The position numbers and the translations under genes are program-made. Below the pieces are notes generated by a model, which worked only from the letters and a program-made list of their open reading frames with translations, made no database searches and was not told the origin of the DNA. Positions 36,683 to 48,818 of a stretch of 64,000 bases of DNA are shown in pieces; the stretch's first letter is position 1; every line of letters starts with the position of its first letter. The stretch is from Saxidomus purpurata (Eukaryota > Mollusca > Bivalvia > Venerida > Veneridae). The stretch spans positions 30,983,929 to 31,047,928 of the forward strand of contig JAFMSR010000015.1 in NCBI GenBank assembly GCA_022818135.1. The letters run 5' to 3'.

Positions 36683-36910
36683 GTGGCGCCTGCGTGTAGG
36701 TTCCCCATGTTTGCGTGTAAAAGCGTGTTGCACGCGTGTCGGACACGATCGTGTTGCACGGTATGTTACTGCGCATGCCCAGCGTGCAGCGTGTAGCGTG
36801 TAGAACCGTGCAATTGCTAGTGCGCATGCCCAGCGTGCAGCGCGTAGGAAACCGTGCAATTGCTAGTGCGCATGCCCAAAATGTAGTCGCTAAACGTGAA
36901 ACGTGCAAGC
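36683..36910. repeat. GC-rich island with about 52-bp minisatellite
   Basis: In an otherwise AT-rich region this stretch is GC- and CpG-rich. It repeats 'gtgcgcatgcccagcgtgca' two to three times (about 36766-36875) together with 'accgtgcaattgctag'. The core GCGCATGC resembles NRF1-type palindromes. Long frames open on both strands because of composition; no protein is inferred. Confidence 0.6.
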
Positions 36911-37468
36911 GCATATCATTGGGCTACATGTCTTGCTCTGGATAACACCTGGTCAATTCCAGTATATTTCAATCAATCAACTGCATTTTTCGCCAATAGT
37001 CTTCTTATCATCCAATCAACCTCGCCGATGCAAAAGGAAGTCGGTAATCGGCATGTTTAGATTTTATCCAAAGAAGTATGGAAAATAGACAAATTTTTTA
37101 AAATGAAAACATCAGCCCATATACCAGTTATATACGCTAGACAAAGCCTCTGTGCCGAGCTGACACTGTTGTTCAGACTCAGTGGTAAGTTACATGATAT
37201 GTGACAGGAGATATTTACGGTTGCACAGAGGTGACATGCACTATAGTGGTGGGCATGTCATCAATAAAAGAAGTTAATGTTACTTTTGCAATTTTTTGTT
37301 TAGTGGCTTGACTCCAGCAGGAGCCCACATTTTTATTTATAAATGACATTATTTTTTTTAAATTCTTTCACACAATACTTTAATAGGACTTCAGTACTGG
37401 CAAACTTATATTTTATATTCCGATGAGAAACACTGTCGGACCACTAAGAAGTAACCTTGGACACTTCA
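36911..37468. other. Intergenic, nothing recognised
   Basis: No exon, RNA gene or repeat family could be supported between the GC-rich island and the next SINE. Confidence 0.4.
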
Positions 37469-37653
37469 CCGGTGGTGTAGAGGTTAAAGTGTCGGCCACT
37501 CAACCAAGAGGTTGCGGGTTCGAGCCCCATTGGGGTCACGACCGTACCTCCTCATATGACACCAGTACTGGTTTTTCCAGGAAGTGGACTCAAGAGTGAC
37601 TCGATAAGCTGCAAGCTTTCTTCACAATCAAGCTAAAATAAATTAGCATAAAC
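37469..37653 (+). mobile_element. tRNA-derived SINE
   Basis: The best-preserved of the three copies. Its A-box region is 'ggtggtgtagaggttaaagt' and its B box is GGTTGCGGGTTCGAGCCC. The shared body ('ctcctcatatgacaccagta', 'gtggactcaagagtgactcg') leads to the tail 'aattagcataaac'. It should be transcribed by Pol III and mobilised by a LINE in trans. Confidence 0.8.
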
Positions 37654-37719
37654 TTAACTAAACTGTAACGATCCGAACCGTTTTTTTAATTAAGAGTTTT
37701 ATCGTTGGTACTAGATAAT

Positions 37720-37985
37720 CCATACAACCAACGCCCCCAGAAGAGGTTAGTTATTTTAAGTTTTCGGAGGATAGTGCAAGATACAGAAAGCGTCCCAATT
37801 CCAGAGACACTCTAGGTTCTTTTACATGCCAGGTGTATTACATAATGGAACCTCAGTTTTAAGTCACATCCGAAAGATTGTTTCGGTAGTAATTTTAGTT
37901 GGTCAGCCCTGGGAATCAAACCCACAACCCTGAGATTACAAGTCTCATTCACTACCGATTGAACTAACAGGGCCAACTTTTGAAA
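37720..37985 (-). mobile_element. tRNA-derived SINE, different family
   Basis: The minus strand begins with a tRNA-like head, GGCCCTGTTAGTTCAATCGG. It has a Thr-like anticodon stem-loop (TGAGA-CTTGTAA-TCTCA) and a B box (GGGTTTGATTCCC). The tRNA fold is incomplete because the T-arm and acceptor overlap, so it is not a functional tRNA gene. A conserved body with 'aaacaatctttcggatgtga' and 'cctggcatgtaaaagaacc' follows, as in deuterostome/mollusc core-type SINEs. Confidence 0.7.
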
Positions 37986-40900
37986 CTTTTTCAAGGGCTA
38001 TGTCCGTCTTTATTTTTTGTGACTATTTTATTGTCTTAATTCTTTGAGAACACAGTTTACACATCTGACAGGTTACTCCTGAAGGCAACATATACTCGTA
38101 AAATGTGCGGTATACCCATCACTTGGCTATATATAAATATAATCAAACCTCTTCTATGTCAAAGGTGCCAAATGTTGTAAGATGCGGCCTTATCAGGATA
38201 AAAGTGATTCCAATTGTGTTGCAACAATATACTGGTAGTTTGTAAAACAGGGCCTGGCTAATGTGTACCGCAGTTCTAAATACCTGTACCGCGAGTGAAA
38301 TGAACTACTCATTTTATACATTGTTAATTAGATTGACACGTCTCGACAAAAATACCACATTACAATTGTTATTTATTAAGGTCTCTGCCACTAAGTCTTG
38401 TCGGCCAGTCTGGTGTATAAAAAAAATGCGTTTGAAAGAGTTTGAATTGTGTTTATAGTAATAAAAACAATTATGTAATTTTATATAAATTGCTTTATAT
38501 ACTAAGTCACCTGTGCAATAAAAGAATAAGGAAACTGTCTGAACTAATTGCTGTTAGTTTCCATAATGTACAGTGATAGCTATTAAATTAGTAAAATGCG
38601 TCAAAAGTTTGCCGGTTTGTGTCATAGCTTACACTTTAAAATGCAATTTTTTTAAGAGATTAACCAGCGTAAGGTAATCAATGTCGGCATGATCAAGTGC
38701 ATAAATCTCTACTTACAACATGCTAATTTTCATCCTATCTTAATTTCAGGAAAGAAAGATATTAGTCCAACATGATGATTGATCCAATCGGAAACTGCGA
38801 GTCGCTTCCCCAGTGCTCAGATGTACTAGCTATTGTCCATAGTGCCACAGTCAGCAGATTTGTCAAGAAAACAAGTGATCAAATTTGTGTCAGGCACTGT
38901 CTGAATAACTTTATATTAAAAGCCTTGATCAAATAAAGATTAGAAAGTTCAGTGTTAAAATTTAGAAATCTACTGTGAAAGAGAAAGTAATGTTCGAGTG
39001 GTTGCTGAAAAATCCTTTGGTGATAGAACAAAAACTTCCAATACACAAAATATTTCTTAAATAATTTACAACTGTGCAGAAGTATGGACTACTCATTTTA
39101 TATGCACTTTGCAGCATGCTCATGTTTTTCGCTCACTTAATGTAATCGAAAGCAGGATGTACAGAATGAACTGCAGTGTATATCATAAGTACTGTTACAT
39201 GTATATATAATGAATACTACCTGGATTTTTTAATCATTTTGTTAACGTTGCCACTTGCCAGTCCTCAGACATTCCTTTTAAAGGAGGCTGGCAGAGCAGG
39301 TAGGAGTTTAGAAAGAGATGACCATTTCCTGCTTATAGCAAAAGAGCAATAATTCTGACCATGAGCTGAAAAACTACACAGTGACACTGAATACAACAAG
39401 AGTTTCGCCATGCAGTTTTCCTATAAAACAATCACAGTATATATTTTGATGTCTTTGGTGCTGCAGTATTTGTGTGCGACTGGGTGGCAGAAGACCATAG
39501 ATCAATCTAGTTAGTCATGTTCAGGCAAATTTTGCATTAGTTGCGTGGCGGACTCGGACAATGAATAAGATGGAGTTAGATAGAGACTACAGCTTTAGAG
39601 CATTGAATATAACTTACTGAAATAGAGAAGTGGCCTAATAAATTTTTCTAGTTTGACTTGAGTGAGGAAATATGAAACATCTCATGATTAAAATGATGAT
39701 GAAAAGAATATTCTATCGGTGTGAGTGCTGGTCAGAACACACGGGAACAGTCATCATGAGTAGATGATATACATTGCAAGAATTTGTTCCACAATCAGAG
39801 TGAATTAAATAAGTTTTAACTAAATGATGTTCTTAGTCCATCAGTACTGATGCTTCATTTAATCGAGTGTACACTTCATATTTCAAAATACAACTGTAGT
39901 ACAAGCCTTGAAATTGTAGAGTGACACATTTTCAAGAATAAGTCATGTTTAAAGTCCCAGGATCACATTTACAAGTAGCTTTCATTTTATCAAGAAAGAT
40001 ATCTTGCTGACAGAAAAGACCTTTATTTGTGCCAAAACCATTCCTAACTTTGCTTTTTAAATCGATAAGTACATATCAGAAACATAGTGCAGTATTTTTT
40101 TCAATGCTTTTGCAAATGGCAACTCTTTTTCTGAAAGAAACTACTTGAATACAAAAGAAATGCATAATTATGTCAACGTCATTGTTTTAGAGTGAATAGA
40201 ACATGATTCTATCATTATCCTATCAATAAATTTATGTAACTGTATCAGTACATTTTAAGTGATCCAGGGGCTTTAATGTCTATACAGAAATTACATATTG
40301 GTACAGTCCATTGTATTAAATTTATCAGTGCATTCATTGCAAATGGTAGTCTTCTTTCAAATTTACAAAATGTCTATTACATAAAGTTAATAAGAGACAA
40401 GATCATGGCTTTTTTCCTTTTCTTTTAACCATTAGGGCATACAATACACATTAATTGGCAAGGACCGCCACCTCCATTTAATCACAAACTGCCACCTCCA
40501 AGCACCAGTGAACTGAGGAATGAATTGAATAATACAGCGGATATTTTCCAAGTGCCTAGCCTCAAAAGATGTGCAGGGGGGATATGCCCTATCTCTGGCT
40601 TAAGGTTTTTGCAGTGGAAAATATTCAAATCCATTAGTGCGATGTTAATAAAAATATTTAGAAAACAAGTCGTTAGAGCTGTCAATGGAAAGTAACAAAT
40701 GCCCCAAAAGTGGTGTCTCACAGTATCAAGATGTGGACCAAACTTTTAATGTGCCTTTCAAAGTTCCTTCAGGAGCATTGACATACATGTTGCAAAAGCC
40801 CCTCTATTCATCACTGCGACAAGTACATGTATGTGGGATGCAAAATATTTTTGAGCCATGGACCAAAGTCTATGAATAGCTTCGTGAAAACGAGTCAAAT

Positions 40901-41088
40901 TGTAAATTAGTGCTTACAACTGAATATAGTCAATGAAAATAACAGTTGTTATATTTATGTAATATAATTTAATTCATATAAGTAACATTGACAATTTACT
41001 GTTCTAAACTTGTAATACAAAAAAGTGAAATGTCAATTTCCTTTTATATAGGTTGGGAAGCACCTGTCTGAAATCACCATAACCAGTC
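37986..41088. other. Intergenic, no gene recognised
   Basis: A 54-codon plus-strand frame at 38772-38936 follows a 'tttcag' acceptor-like site and overlaps an AATAAA. It has no recognisable domain, so it is left uncalled. Nothing else stands out. Confidence 0.35.
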
Positions 41089-41549
41089 AGGGTTGTAACT
41101 TGTTTTAGTTATTTTGAAAATAATTTCTACAAGTTATGTTTATCTTTTACTCATCATCCACTAAAATAACTTCTGCCACGACAAAACCGTCTGAAGTAGG
41201 ACATTCTTCAGGTCATCTCTAAGACAATTTTGCCAATAAATCCATTATGTCTAACTGAAAAGTCATTACTGTCAGCTATAAAGAAAGAACTTGCATTTCT
41301 CTCTCTTATCTAAAGGTATTTGCAGAGGTAATCTGCTTGTAATGAAGAAATTCAGGAAAAACTGAAATGTTGAATTGTTACCTGTACAAGTTTTCAGAAA
41401 TTCCCATTATTTTGGTCACCTCTACTTTCAAGGGAGTTATTTCTTTCAGCAAAGGGAAGCAATTTTATTGACAAAATGTTTCAATTATCACTTACTGTAG
41501 TTATTTTCAAAATTACCTAAACAAGTTACAACTTACACCCCTGGCAAAT
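41089..41549. mobile_element. MITE-like element with about 45-bp inverted ends
   Basis: The left end (about 41089-41138, 'gggttgtaacttgttttagt' then 'tattttgaaaataa') is matched in inverse orientation at about 41493-41549. The interior has no transposase. Target-site duplications are not obvious. Confidence 0.6.
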
Positions 41550-41704
41550 TTATTTGAGCTCTTCAGAGGGTTAACTTCCTTTTACACTGAAAACCAACAG
41601 TAAAATTAATACTGTGCCGTACTGTACAGACCAAATTTTGGTAATGTTTTGAAGTGAACTGCAAAAGTAAAAGAAACCGCAGTGTATCGTGAACCGCGAT
41701 GAAT

Positions 41705-41865
41705 CATAACGCCTCTAATACTGACAAAGTTACATCAAGATCCAATATAAAACTGCAACCAATATTTCGTACACAAGGTTTTCCTATATTTGACCCTGTG
41801 ATCTAGTTTTTGACCCCAGAAGATCCATATTCAAACATGACCTAGATTGTATTAAAGGTGGATAA
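41705..41865 (+). repeat. Family A fragment, one core unit
   Basis: A single diverged core unit ('catcaagatccaatataaaa', 'gaccctgtgatctagttttt', 'gaccccagaagatccatatt') lacking both termini. The flanking DNA up to 42390 shows nothing recognised. Confidence 0.7.
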
Positions 41866-42390
41866 TCAGATTTATGACATGTAACAGATTTGTTTGAAAC
41901 TTTAACATCTGATCATTTACACTCATTTATGTTCACTTTGCACTTAATTCAAGTAAGATTTTCACTTGGTTTTTTTTATGAAATTTGATTTTCCCATCCT
42001 GGTTGCCCAACCAAGATAGAGTTATTTTATCATAAGTTCAAATTTGATACACATACTTTGCCTAAGGAAAGTATAAATATAAGACCTATTGTATTATATT
42101 TGTAAAATATTTGCATTAACAATTATATATTTAGATGGAATTCATTAGAAATGCAAGTTTGAAAAATTATTATTACCTCCCTTTACCTACCAAGATAGAT
42201 TGGAAATAAATGAATTCAGAGGCTACACGTAGTTTTAAAACTTGCGTTTTGGTTCAGAATGTTAAAATATTTGTATATTTATTCAATGCAAATGTAAAAG
42301 TAGAAATTATATTGAAAAAGAAATACTCAACTTTTTAAATACTTTCATATTATAGGGGAGTAATAACAAAATTTTATAAAAATTAATACA

Positions 42391-42690
42391 AGAGGGCCAA
42401 GATGGCCCTATATTGCTCACCTTTGTACAAGTCCACTTGCCTGGTGGAAGATCACTAGATAATGTTATATACAAAATAGGTTTTTCCTTTATACGTCTTT
42501 GTTAAACAAGTGAGCCCCCCCTCCCCTCCCCCTGCAAGGTCAATTTTGACCCCAGGGGCATAATTTGAACAAACTTTGAAGAGGTCTACTACGCAATGCT
42601 ACCTGCCAAATATCTAAGCCCTAGGCCATGTGGTTACAGAGAAAAAGATTTTAAAAGTTTTTCCTATATAAGCCTATATACAACCGCTAA
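42391..42690 (+). repeat. Family B fragment, 3'-truncated
   Basis: It starts 'acaagagggccaagatggcc' and 'attgctcacc', passes the C-rich stretch near 42516-42532, and fades out near 42690 without a terminal hairpin. The sequence from there to 43317 shows no supported gene. Confidence 0.7.
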
Positions 42691-43317
42691 CGAAATTGAT
42701 TAGAGTCAGGAGGTTTACCGATAACATCAAAAGCAATGCACAATGTTTGAACGTTGCCGACTCGCTTGTCAAAGAAGCTATGAAGTACCGCCCAATATTG
42801 GTTTCCTAAACTCCGCCTTTTATCAGTTTTTTGACAATTACCGATCAATACTATACTAGTTATTACTTTATGTATAACGCGTCTTTACTCTTTAGTGATG
42901 ACTTTAGACTGTTTATTGTGCGGAAACTAAGCGATACTGGCCCTTCTATGTCTCTTGTTTAAATGAAAGCTGCCGAAACATATGTCAAATCAATGGACAT
43001 GTTACACACGCACACATGAGGGAACAGGTAAAAACATGTAGAGGCATATAATTACTCAAACTTTAACATGTAACTATCATTGTGTCGGGTATTGCTCACA
43101 ATTTGGTGTAGAAACGTGTACGAACGATAAAGAAAACAGTTTTTAAAAATATCTGACGGGCGTTTTTACGGCTGGAAAACGCCGGTGAAAAATTGTGTAT
43201 GGTGAAAAACACAATCGGCTTGTGTTTTTGCCTACCTCTATATATCTTTATTGTATTTCTATGGCATACATGTATGTAATATCGGATAAACTCACTGCGG
43301 TCAAAAAACAAGAAAGA

Positions 43318-43490
43318 GGGGAGTGGTGGTGTAGAGGTTATGGTGCCTGCCGCTCATTCCAGAGGCCGTTTCTGGTTCGAGCCCAACTGGGTTTCACGAC
43401 CGTACACCCTCATATGATACCAGTACTATTTCTCCAGGAAGCGGACTCACGAATAACTCGATAAGCTACAAGCTTTCTAAACTAAATAAT
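43318..43490 (+). mobile_element. tRNA-derived SINE, diverged copy
   Basis: It has the same head and body as the copy at 37469 ('gtggtggtgtagaggttatg', B box GGTTCGAGCCC, 'ctcatatgataccagtacta', 'gcggactcac') with more substitutions and a shortened tail. Confidence 0.75.
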
Positions 43491-43584
43491 GTGTTCGCGG
43501 AGAGACATTTGATATAATTATAGTTAATGTGTCATGTAGTTAATTGTACACATACGATACTGATAAACATATGAGCGTCAATTT

Positions 43585-46500
43585 GGTAGGTAGTAGGTAG
43601 TTGGTAGTTGGATATTCGAATAACCAACTACCTACTAGTTGGTAGTTGGTTATTAGCAATTCCAAACTATATAACAGCTAGTAGTTGGTAACTCAATACA
43701 CTATCACCAGAATGAAATGTTCAAACACACAATACCCCTTCCTTAACACAGAATAAAGCAGGGGACCTAGTTGGTTATTCGTGTGAATCTCCAACTACCA
43801 ACCAGAAGGTAATTGGTAATTCGAACTTTGCATGTATTCCTCTCAAAAAAGAAAGTATTTTTCCGGAAGAAATGTAACTGATATATAACAAGATACATGT
43901 GTTCTACAACATGGTAACATGCCCTTCTCCCTACGTCCACGAGGGGACTCAGTTGGTTATTCGCTTGAATCCCTAACTACCAACCAGAAGGTAGTTGGTA
44001 ATTCGAACTTTGTATGTTTTCCCGTCTAAATAGAAAGTATTTTTCCGGAATAAATGTAACGGATATATAACAATATACATGTGTTCTACAACATGGCAAC
44101 ACCCCCTTTTCCCTGTGTGCACTAGGGGACTCAGTTGGTTATTCGCGTGAATCCCCAACTACCAACCAGAAGGTAGTTGGTAATTCGAAATTTGCATGTA
44201 TTCCCGTCAAAAAAGAAAGTATTTTCCGGAAGAAATGTAACTGATATATCACAAGATAGATGTGTTCTACAACATGGTAACAGCCCTTTCTCCCTACGTC
44301 CACCAGGGGACTCAGTTGGTTATTCGCGTGAATCCCCAACTACCAACCAGAAGGTAGTTGGTAATTCGAACTTTGCATGTTTTCCTGTCAAAAGAAAAAG
44401 TATTTTTCCAGAATAAATGTTACGGATATATAACAAGATAGATGTGTTCTACAACATGGTAACACCCCCTTCTCCCTACATCAACCAGGGGACTCAGTTG
44501 GTTATTCGCGTGAATCCCCAACTACCAACCAAAAGGTAGTTGGTAATTCGAACTTTGCATGTATTCCTCTCAAAATAGAAAGTATTTTTCCGGAATAAAT
44601 GTAACTGATATATAACAAGATAGATGTGTTCTACAACATGGCAACACCCCCTTCTCCCTGTGTGCACTAGGGGACTCAGTTGGTTATTCGCGTGAATCCC
44701 CAACTACCAACCAGAAGGTATTTGGTAATTCGAACTTTGCATGTTTTCCTCTAAAAAAAGAAAGTATTTTCCGGAATAAATGTAACGGAAATATAACAAG
44801 ATAGATGTGTTCTACAACATGGTAACACCCCCTTCTCCCTACATCAACCAGGGGACTCAGTTGGTTATTCGCGTGAATCCCCAACTACCAACCAGAAGGT
44901 AGCTGGTAATTCGAACTTTGTATGTTTTCCCGTTAAAATAGAAAGTATTTTTCCGGAATAAATGTTACTAATATATAACAAGATAGATGTGTTCTACAAC
45001 ATGGCAACACCCCTTTCTCCCTATGTGCACTAGGGGACTCAGTTGGTTATTCGCGTGAATCCCCAACAACCAACCAGAAGGTAGTTGGTAATTCCAACTT
45101 TGCATATATTCCTCTCAAAAAAGAAAGTATTTTTCCAGAATAAATGTAACGGATATATAACAAGATAGATGTGTTCTACAACATGATAACACTCCCTTCT
45201 CCCTACGTCCACCAGGGTACTCAGTTGGTTATTCGCGTGAATCCCCAACTACCAACCAGAAGGTAGTTGGTAATTTGAACATTGCATGTTTTCCCGTCAA
45301 AATAGAAAGCATTTGTCCGGAATAAATGTAACGGATATATAACAAGATAGATGTGTTCTACAACATGGCAACACCCCCTTCTCCCTATGTGCTCTAGGAG
45401 ACTCAGTTGGTTATTCGTTTGAATCCCCAACTACCAACCAGAAGGTAGTTGGTAATTCGAACTTTGCATGTTTTCCTGTCATAATAGAAAGTATATTTCC
45501 GGAATAAATTTTACGGATATATAACAAGATACATGTGTTCTACAACATGGTAACACCCCCTTCTACCTATGTGCACTAGGGGACTCAGTTGGTTATTCGC
45601 GTGAATCCCCAACTACCAACCAGTAGGTAGTTGGTAATTCGAACTTTGCATGTATTCCCGTCAATATAGAAAGTATTTTTCAGGAATAAATGTAACGGAT
45701 ATATAACAAGATAGATGTGTTCTACAACATGGCAACACCCCCTTCTCCCTACAAATACCAGGAGACTCAGTTGGTTATTCGCGTAAATCCCAACTACCAA
45801 CCAGAAGGTAGTTGGTAATTCGAACTTTGCATGTTTTCCCGTCAAAACACAAAATATTTATCCGGAAAAAATTAACGAATATATAACAAGAGAGATGTGT
45901 TCTACAACATCGTAACATTCCCTTCTACCTACATCAACCAGAGGCCTCAGTTGGTTACTCGCGTGAATCCCCAACTACCAACCAGAAGGTAGTTGGTAAT
46001 TCGAACTTTGCATGTATTCCCGTCAAAAAAGAAAGTATTTTTCCGGAAGAAATGTAACTGATATACAACAAGATAGATGTGTTCTACAACATGGTAACAG
46101 CCCTTTCTCCTTACGTCCACCAGGGGACTCAGTTGGTTATTCGCGTGAATCCCCAACTACCAACCAGAAGGTAGTTGGTAATTCGAACTTTGCATGTTTT
46201 CCCGTCAAAATAAAAAGTATTTTTCCGGAAGAAATGTTACGGATATATAACAAGATAGATGTGTTCTACAACATGGTAACACCCCCTTCTCCCTACGTCC
46301 ACCAGGGGACTCAGTTGGTTATTCGCGTGAATCCCCAACTACCAACCAGAAGGTAGTTGGTAATTCGAACTTTGCATGTATTCCTCTCAAAAAAGAAAGT
46401 ATTTTTCCGGAAGAAATGTAACTGATATATAACAAGATAGATGTGTTCTACAACATGGTAACACCCCCTTCTCCCTGTGTGCACTAGGGGACTCAGTTGG

Positions 46501-47110
46501 TTATTCGCGTGAATCCCCAACTACCAACCAGAAGGTATTTGGTAATTCGAACTTTGCATGTTTTCCTCTAAAAAAAGAAAGTATTTTCCGGAATAAATGT
46601 AACGGAAATATAACAAGATAGATGTGTTCTACAACATGGTAACACCCCCTTCTCCCTACATCAACCAGGGGACTCAGTTGGTTATTCGCGTGAATCCCCA
46701 ACTACCAACCAGAAGGTAGTTGGTAATTCGAACTTTGTATGTTTTCCCGTTAAAACAGAAAGTATTTATCTGAAATAAGTGTTACTAATTTATAACAAGA
46801 TAGATGTATTCTACAACATGGTAACACTCCCTTCTCCCTACATCCACCAGATGACTCAGTTGGTTATTCGCGTGAATCCCCAACTACCTACCAGAAGGTA
46901 GTTGGTAATTCGGATTTTGAATGTATTTCAAGGAAAACAGATAGCTTTTTTCAATAATAACTGTAACTGTTCTATAACCAGATAAATGTATTCAACATCA
47001 TGGTGACACCTCCTTTTTCCTACTTCCACCAGGGTACTCAGTTGGTTATTCGGGTGAATCCCCAACTACCTACCAGAAGGTAGTAGGTTATTCGAACTTT
47101 GCATGTAATA
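43585..47110. repeat. 182-bp satellite array, about 19 monomers
   Basis: Nineteen tandem monomers of 180-182 bp can be phased on 'actcagttggttattcg' at 43765, 43947, 44129, 44310, 44492, 44674, 44855, 45037, 45219, 45401, 45583, 45765, 45945, 46127, 46309, 46491, 46672, 46854 and 47036. Each monomer carries a hairpin with perfect 9-bp arms (CCAACTACC..GGTAGTTGG) and an 8-nt loop in most copies. The first and last monomers are more diverged. A 30-bp near-palindrome of the same motif lies at about 43611-43640. Many minus-strand frames open across it; they are repeats, not genes. Confidence 0.95.
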
Positions 47111-47612
47111 AGATACTTGTTAATCATTTAAAAACAACGGATTACTGCTGAGATATATCATTCATTTTCGAAATAGTGATTATATATGTATCAAATAATT
47201 ACAACACACTGATATTCGTATTTTTTCGTACAGGGATTAAAGCAGACATGCTTTACGTCTGTAAAGTATTTACGAGTGCGTTTGATAATATGCAGTACAG
47301 CTACATGAGAGAAACAGGGTTGGCAAGCCAAGACTGGGTTTATTGTAAAATGGTTGTTGTTGTTGTTGTTATTGTTGTATTGAATTGGAACTAGCGGAAC
47401 ATAATATTTTTGACTTTTGTTCTTTTCCACGCTGTCGTCGGTTAAATTCATGCTACATCAACTTAAAAATGGCCTGTGTTACTACTAAATTTCTCATAAT
47501 CAACACATACTGTCAACACCGTGATAGATGGTTCTTGTCTCTGACGTAAAAGTACATAATTACAAATATTACTTGGAATTAAATGTACATCCAGTTGTTA
47601 GTGATAGTAACG
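47111..47612. other. Satellite-to-gap flank
   Basis: Unique AT-rich sequence with a (GTT)n microsatellite at about 47352-47378. No gene is recognised before the gap. Confidence 0.5.
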
Positions 47613-48112
47613 NNNNNNNNNNNNNNNNNNNNNNNNNNNNNNNNNNNNNNNNNNNNNNNNNNNNNNNNNNNNNNNNNNNNNNNNNNNNNNNNNNNNNNNN
47701 NNNNNNNNNNNNNNNNNNNNNNNNNNNNNNNNNNNNNNNNNNNNNNNNNNNNNNNNNNNNNNNNNNNNNNNNNNNNNNNNNNNNNNNNNNNNNNNNNNNN
47801 NNNNNNNNNNNNNNNNNNNNNNNNNNNNNNNNNNNNNNNNNNNNNNNNNNNNNNNNNNNNNNNNNNNNNNNNNNNNNNNNNNNNNNNNNNNNNNNNNNNN
47901 NNNNNNNNNNNNNNNNNNNNNNNNNNNNNNNNNNNNNNNNNNNNNNNNNNNNNNNNNNNNNNNNNNNNNNNNNNNNNNNNNNNNNNNNNNNNNNNNNNNN
48001 NNNNNNNNNNNNNNNNNNNNNNNNNNNNNNNNNNNNNNNNNNNNNNNNNNNNNNNNNNNNNNNNNNNNNNNNNNNNNNNNNNNNNNNNNNNNNNNNNNNN
48101 NNNNNNNNNNNN
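47613..48112. other. Assembly gap, 500 N
   Basis: Exactly 500 N, probably a placeholder rather than a measured length. Translations across it are meaningless. Further RSF1 exons could lie in the missing sequence. Confidence 0.99.
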
Positions 48113-48114
48113 CG

Positions 48115-48460
48115 CTACAGATATAACACTTAGACCATTGCATGAAGTTGTATTTAATTCCAATCAGTAGTTTTAAAGTCATGCTCTGAACAAGGAAAAG
48201 TGACAAAGGGCAATATCTCTGTAATGAGTCAAGAAAGAGTTATGGTTTTCGTGCACTGCACTTCCTCTTAATGTACTTGACCATTGTATGAAGTTGTATT
48301 AAATTCCAACCAGTAGTTTTCAAGTTATGCTCCGGACAAGGAAAAGTAACAAAGGGCAATAATTCTGTTATTACTCAAGATAGAGTTATGGTTCTTGTAC
48401 ACTGCACTTCTTCTCATTGTGCTAGACCATTGTATGAAGTTGTATTGAATTCCAACTTTT
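48115..48460. repeat. 146-bp tandem repeat beside the gap, about 2.4 units
   Basis: The phrase 'gaccattgtatgaagttgta' recurs at about 48133, 48279 and 48425, spacing 146 bp, with 'gctccggacaaggaaaagta' inside each unit. The array abuts the gap, so more copies are probably missing from the assembly. The following stretch to 48818 shows nothing recognised. Confidence 0.8.
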
Positions 48461-48818
48461 TGTAAAGCAATATCATATGATCAATTGTTCATTTTTCAAA
48501 AGAAAATACAGTTTCTCATATTGAACATTGTTGATGTTTACATCCAGCTCTGTAATGTCAAGGTCAAACTGGACTGTATCCGTTAGTATATTGTGTATAC
48601 ACAGGAGAAACTGGAGAGGTAACTCTTATGTCTATTTTGAAGCCCACATAGGTGTTCTTTCTTATTTGACAAATTTCAGGCAACAGTCCTTGTAAATTTC
48701 AGTATGTTACATTAGTTGAGTGGGCGAAGTGTGATTTCTGTTATCATTGGACCCCCCTTATCCACTGCACAGATGTAAGAGTTATAAGGTGGGGGTGACT
48801 TGCTCAGACACTGAATTA

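Noticed and set aside
37910..37985. Possible tRNA-Thr gene on the minus strand
   Set aside because: The anticodon arm looks right, but the acceptor and T-arm cannot form together and a SINE body follows, so it is a SINE head.
38772..38936. 54-codon plus-strand frame after a tttcag acceptor-like site
   Set aside because: No recognisable domain and no partner exon; an AATAAA overlapping the stop is common by chance in AT-rich DNA.
43973..46701. Many similar MGIHANNQLSPLV.. frames on the minus strand
   Set aside because: They are satellite monomers translated; 182 bp is not a multiple of three and frames break at each unit.
47528..48206. About 200-residue frames across the N run
   Set aside because: They consist almost wholly of unknown residues from the assembly gap.
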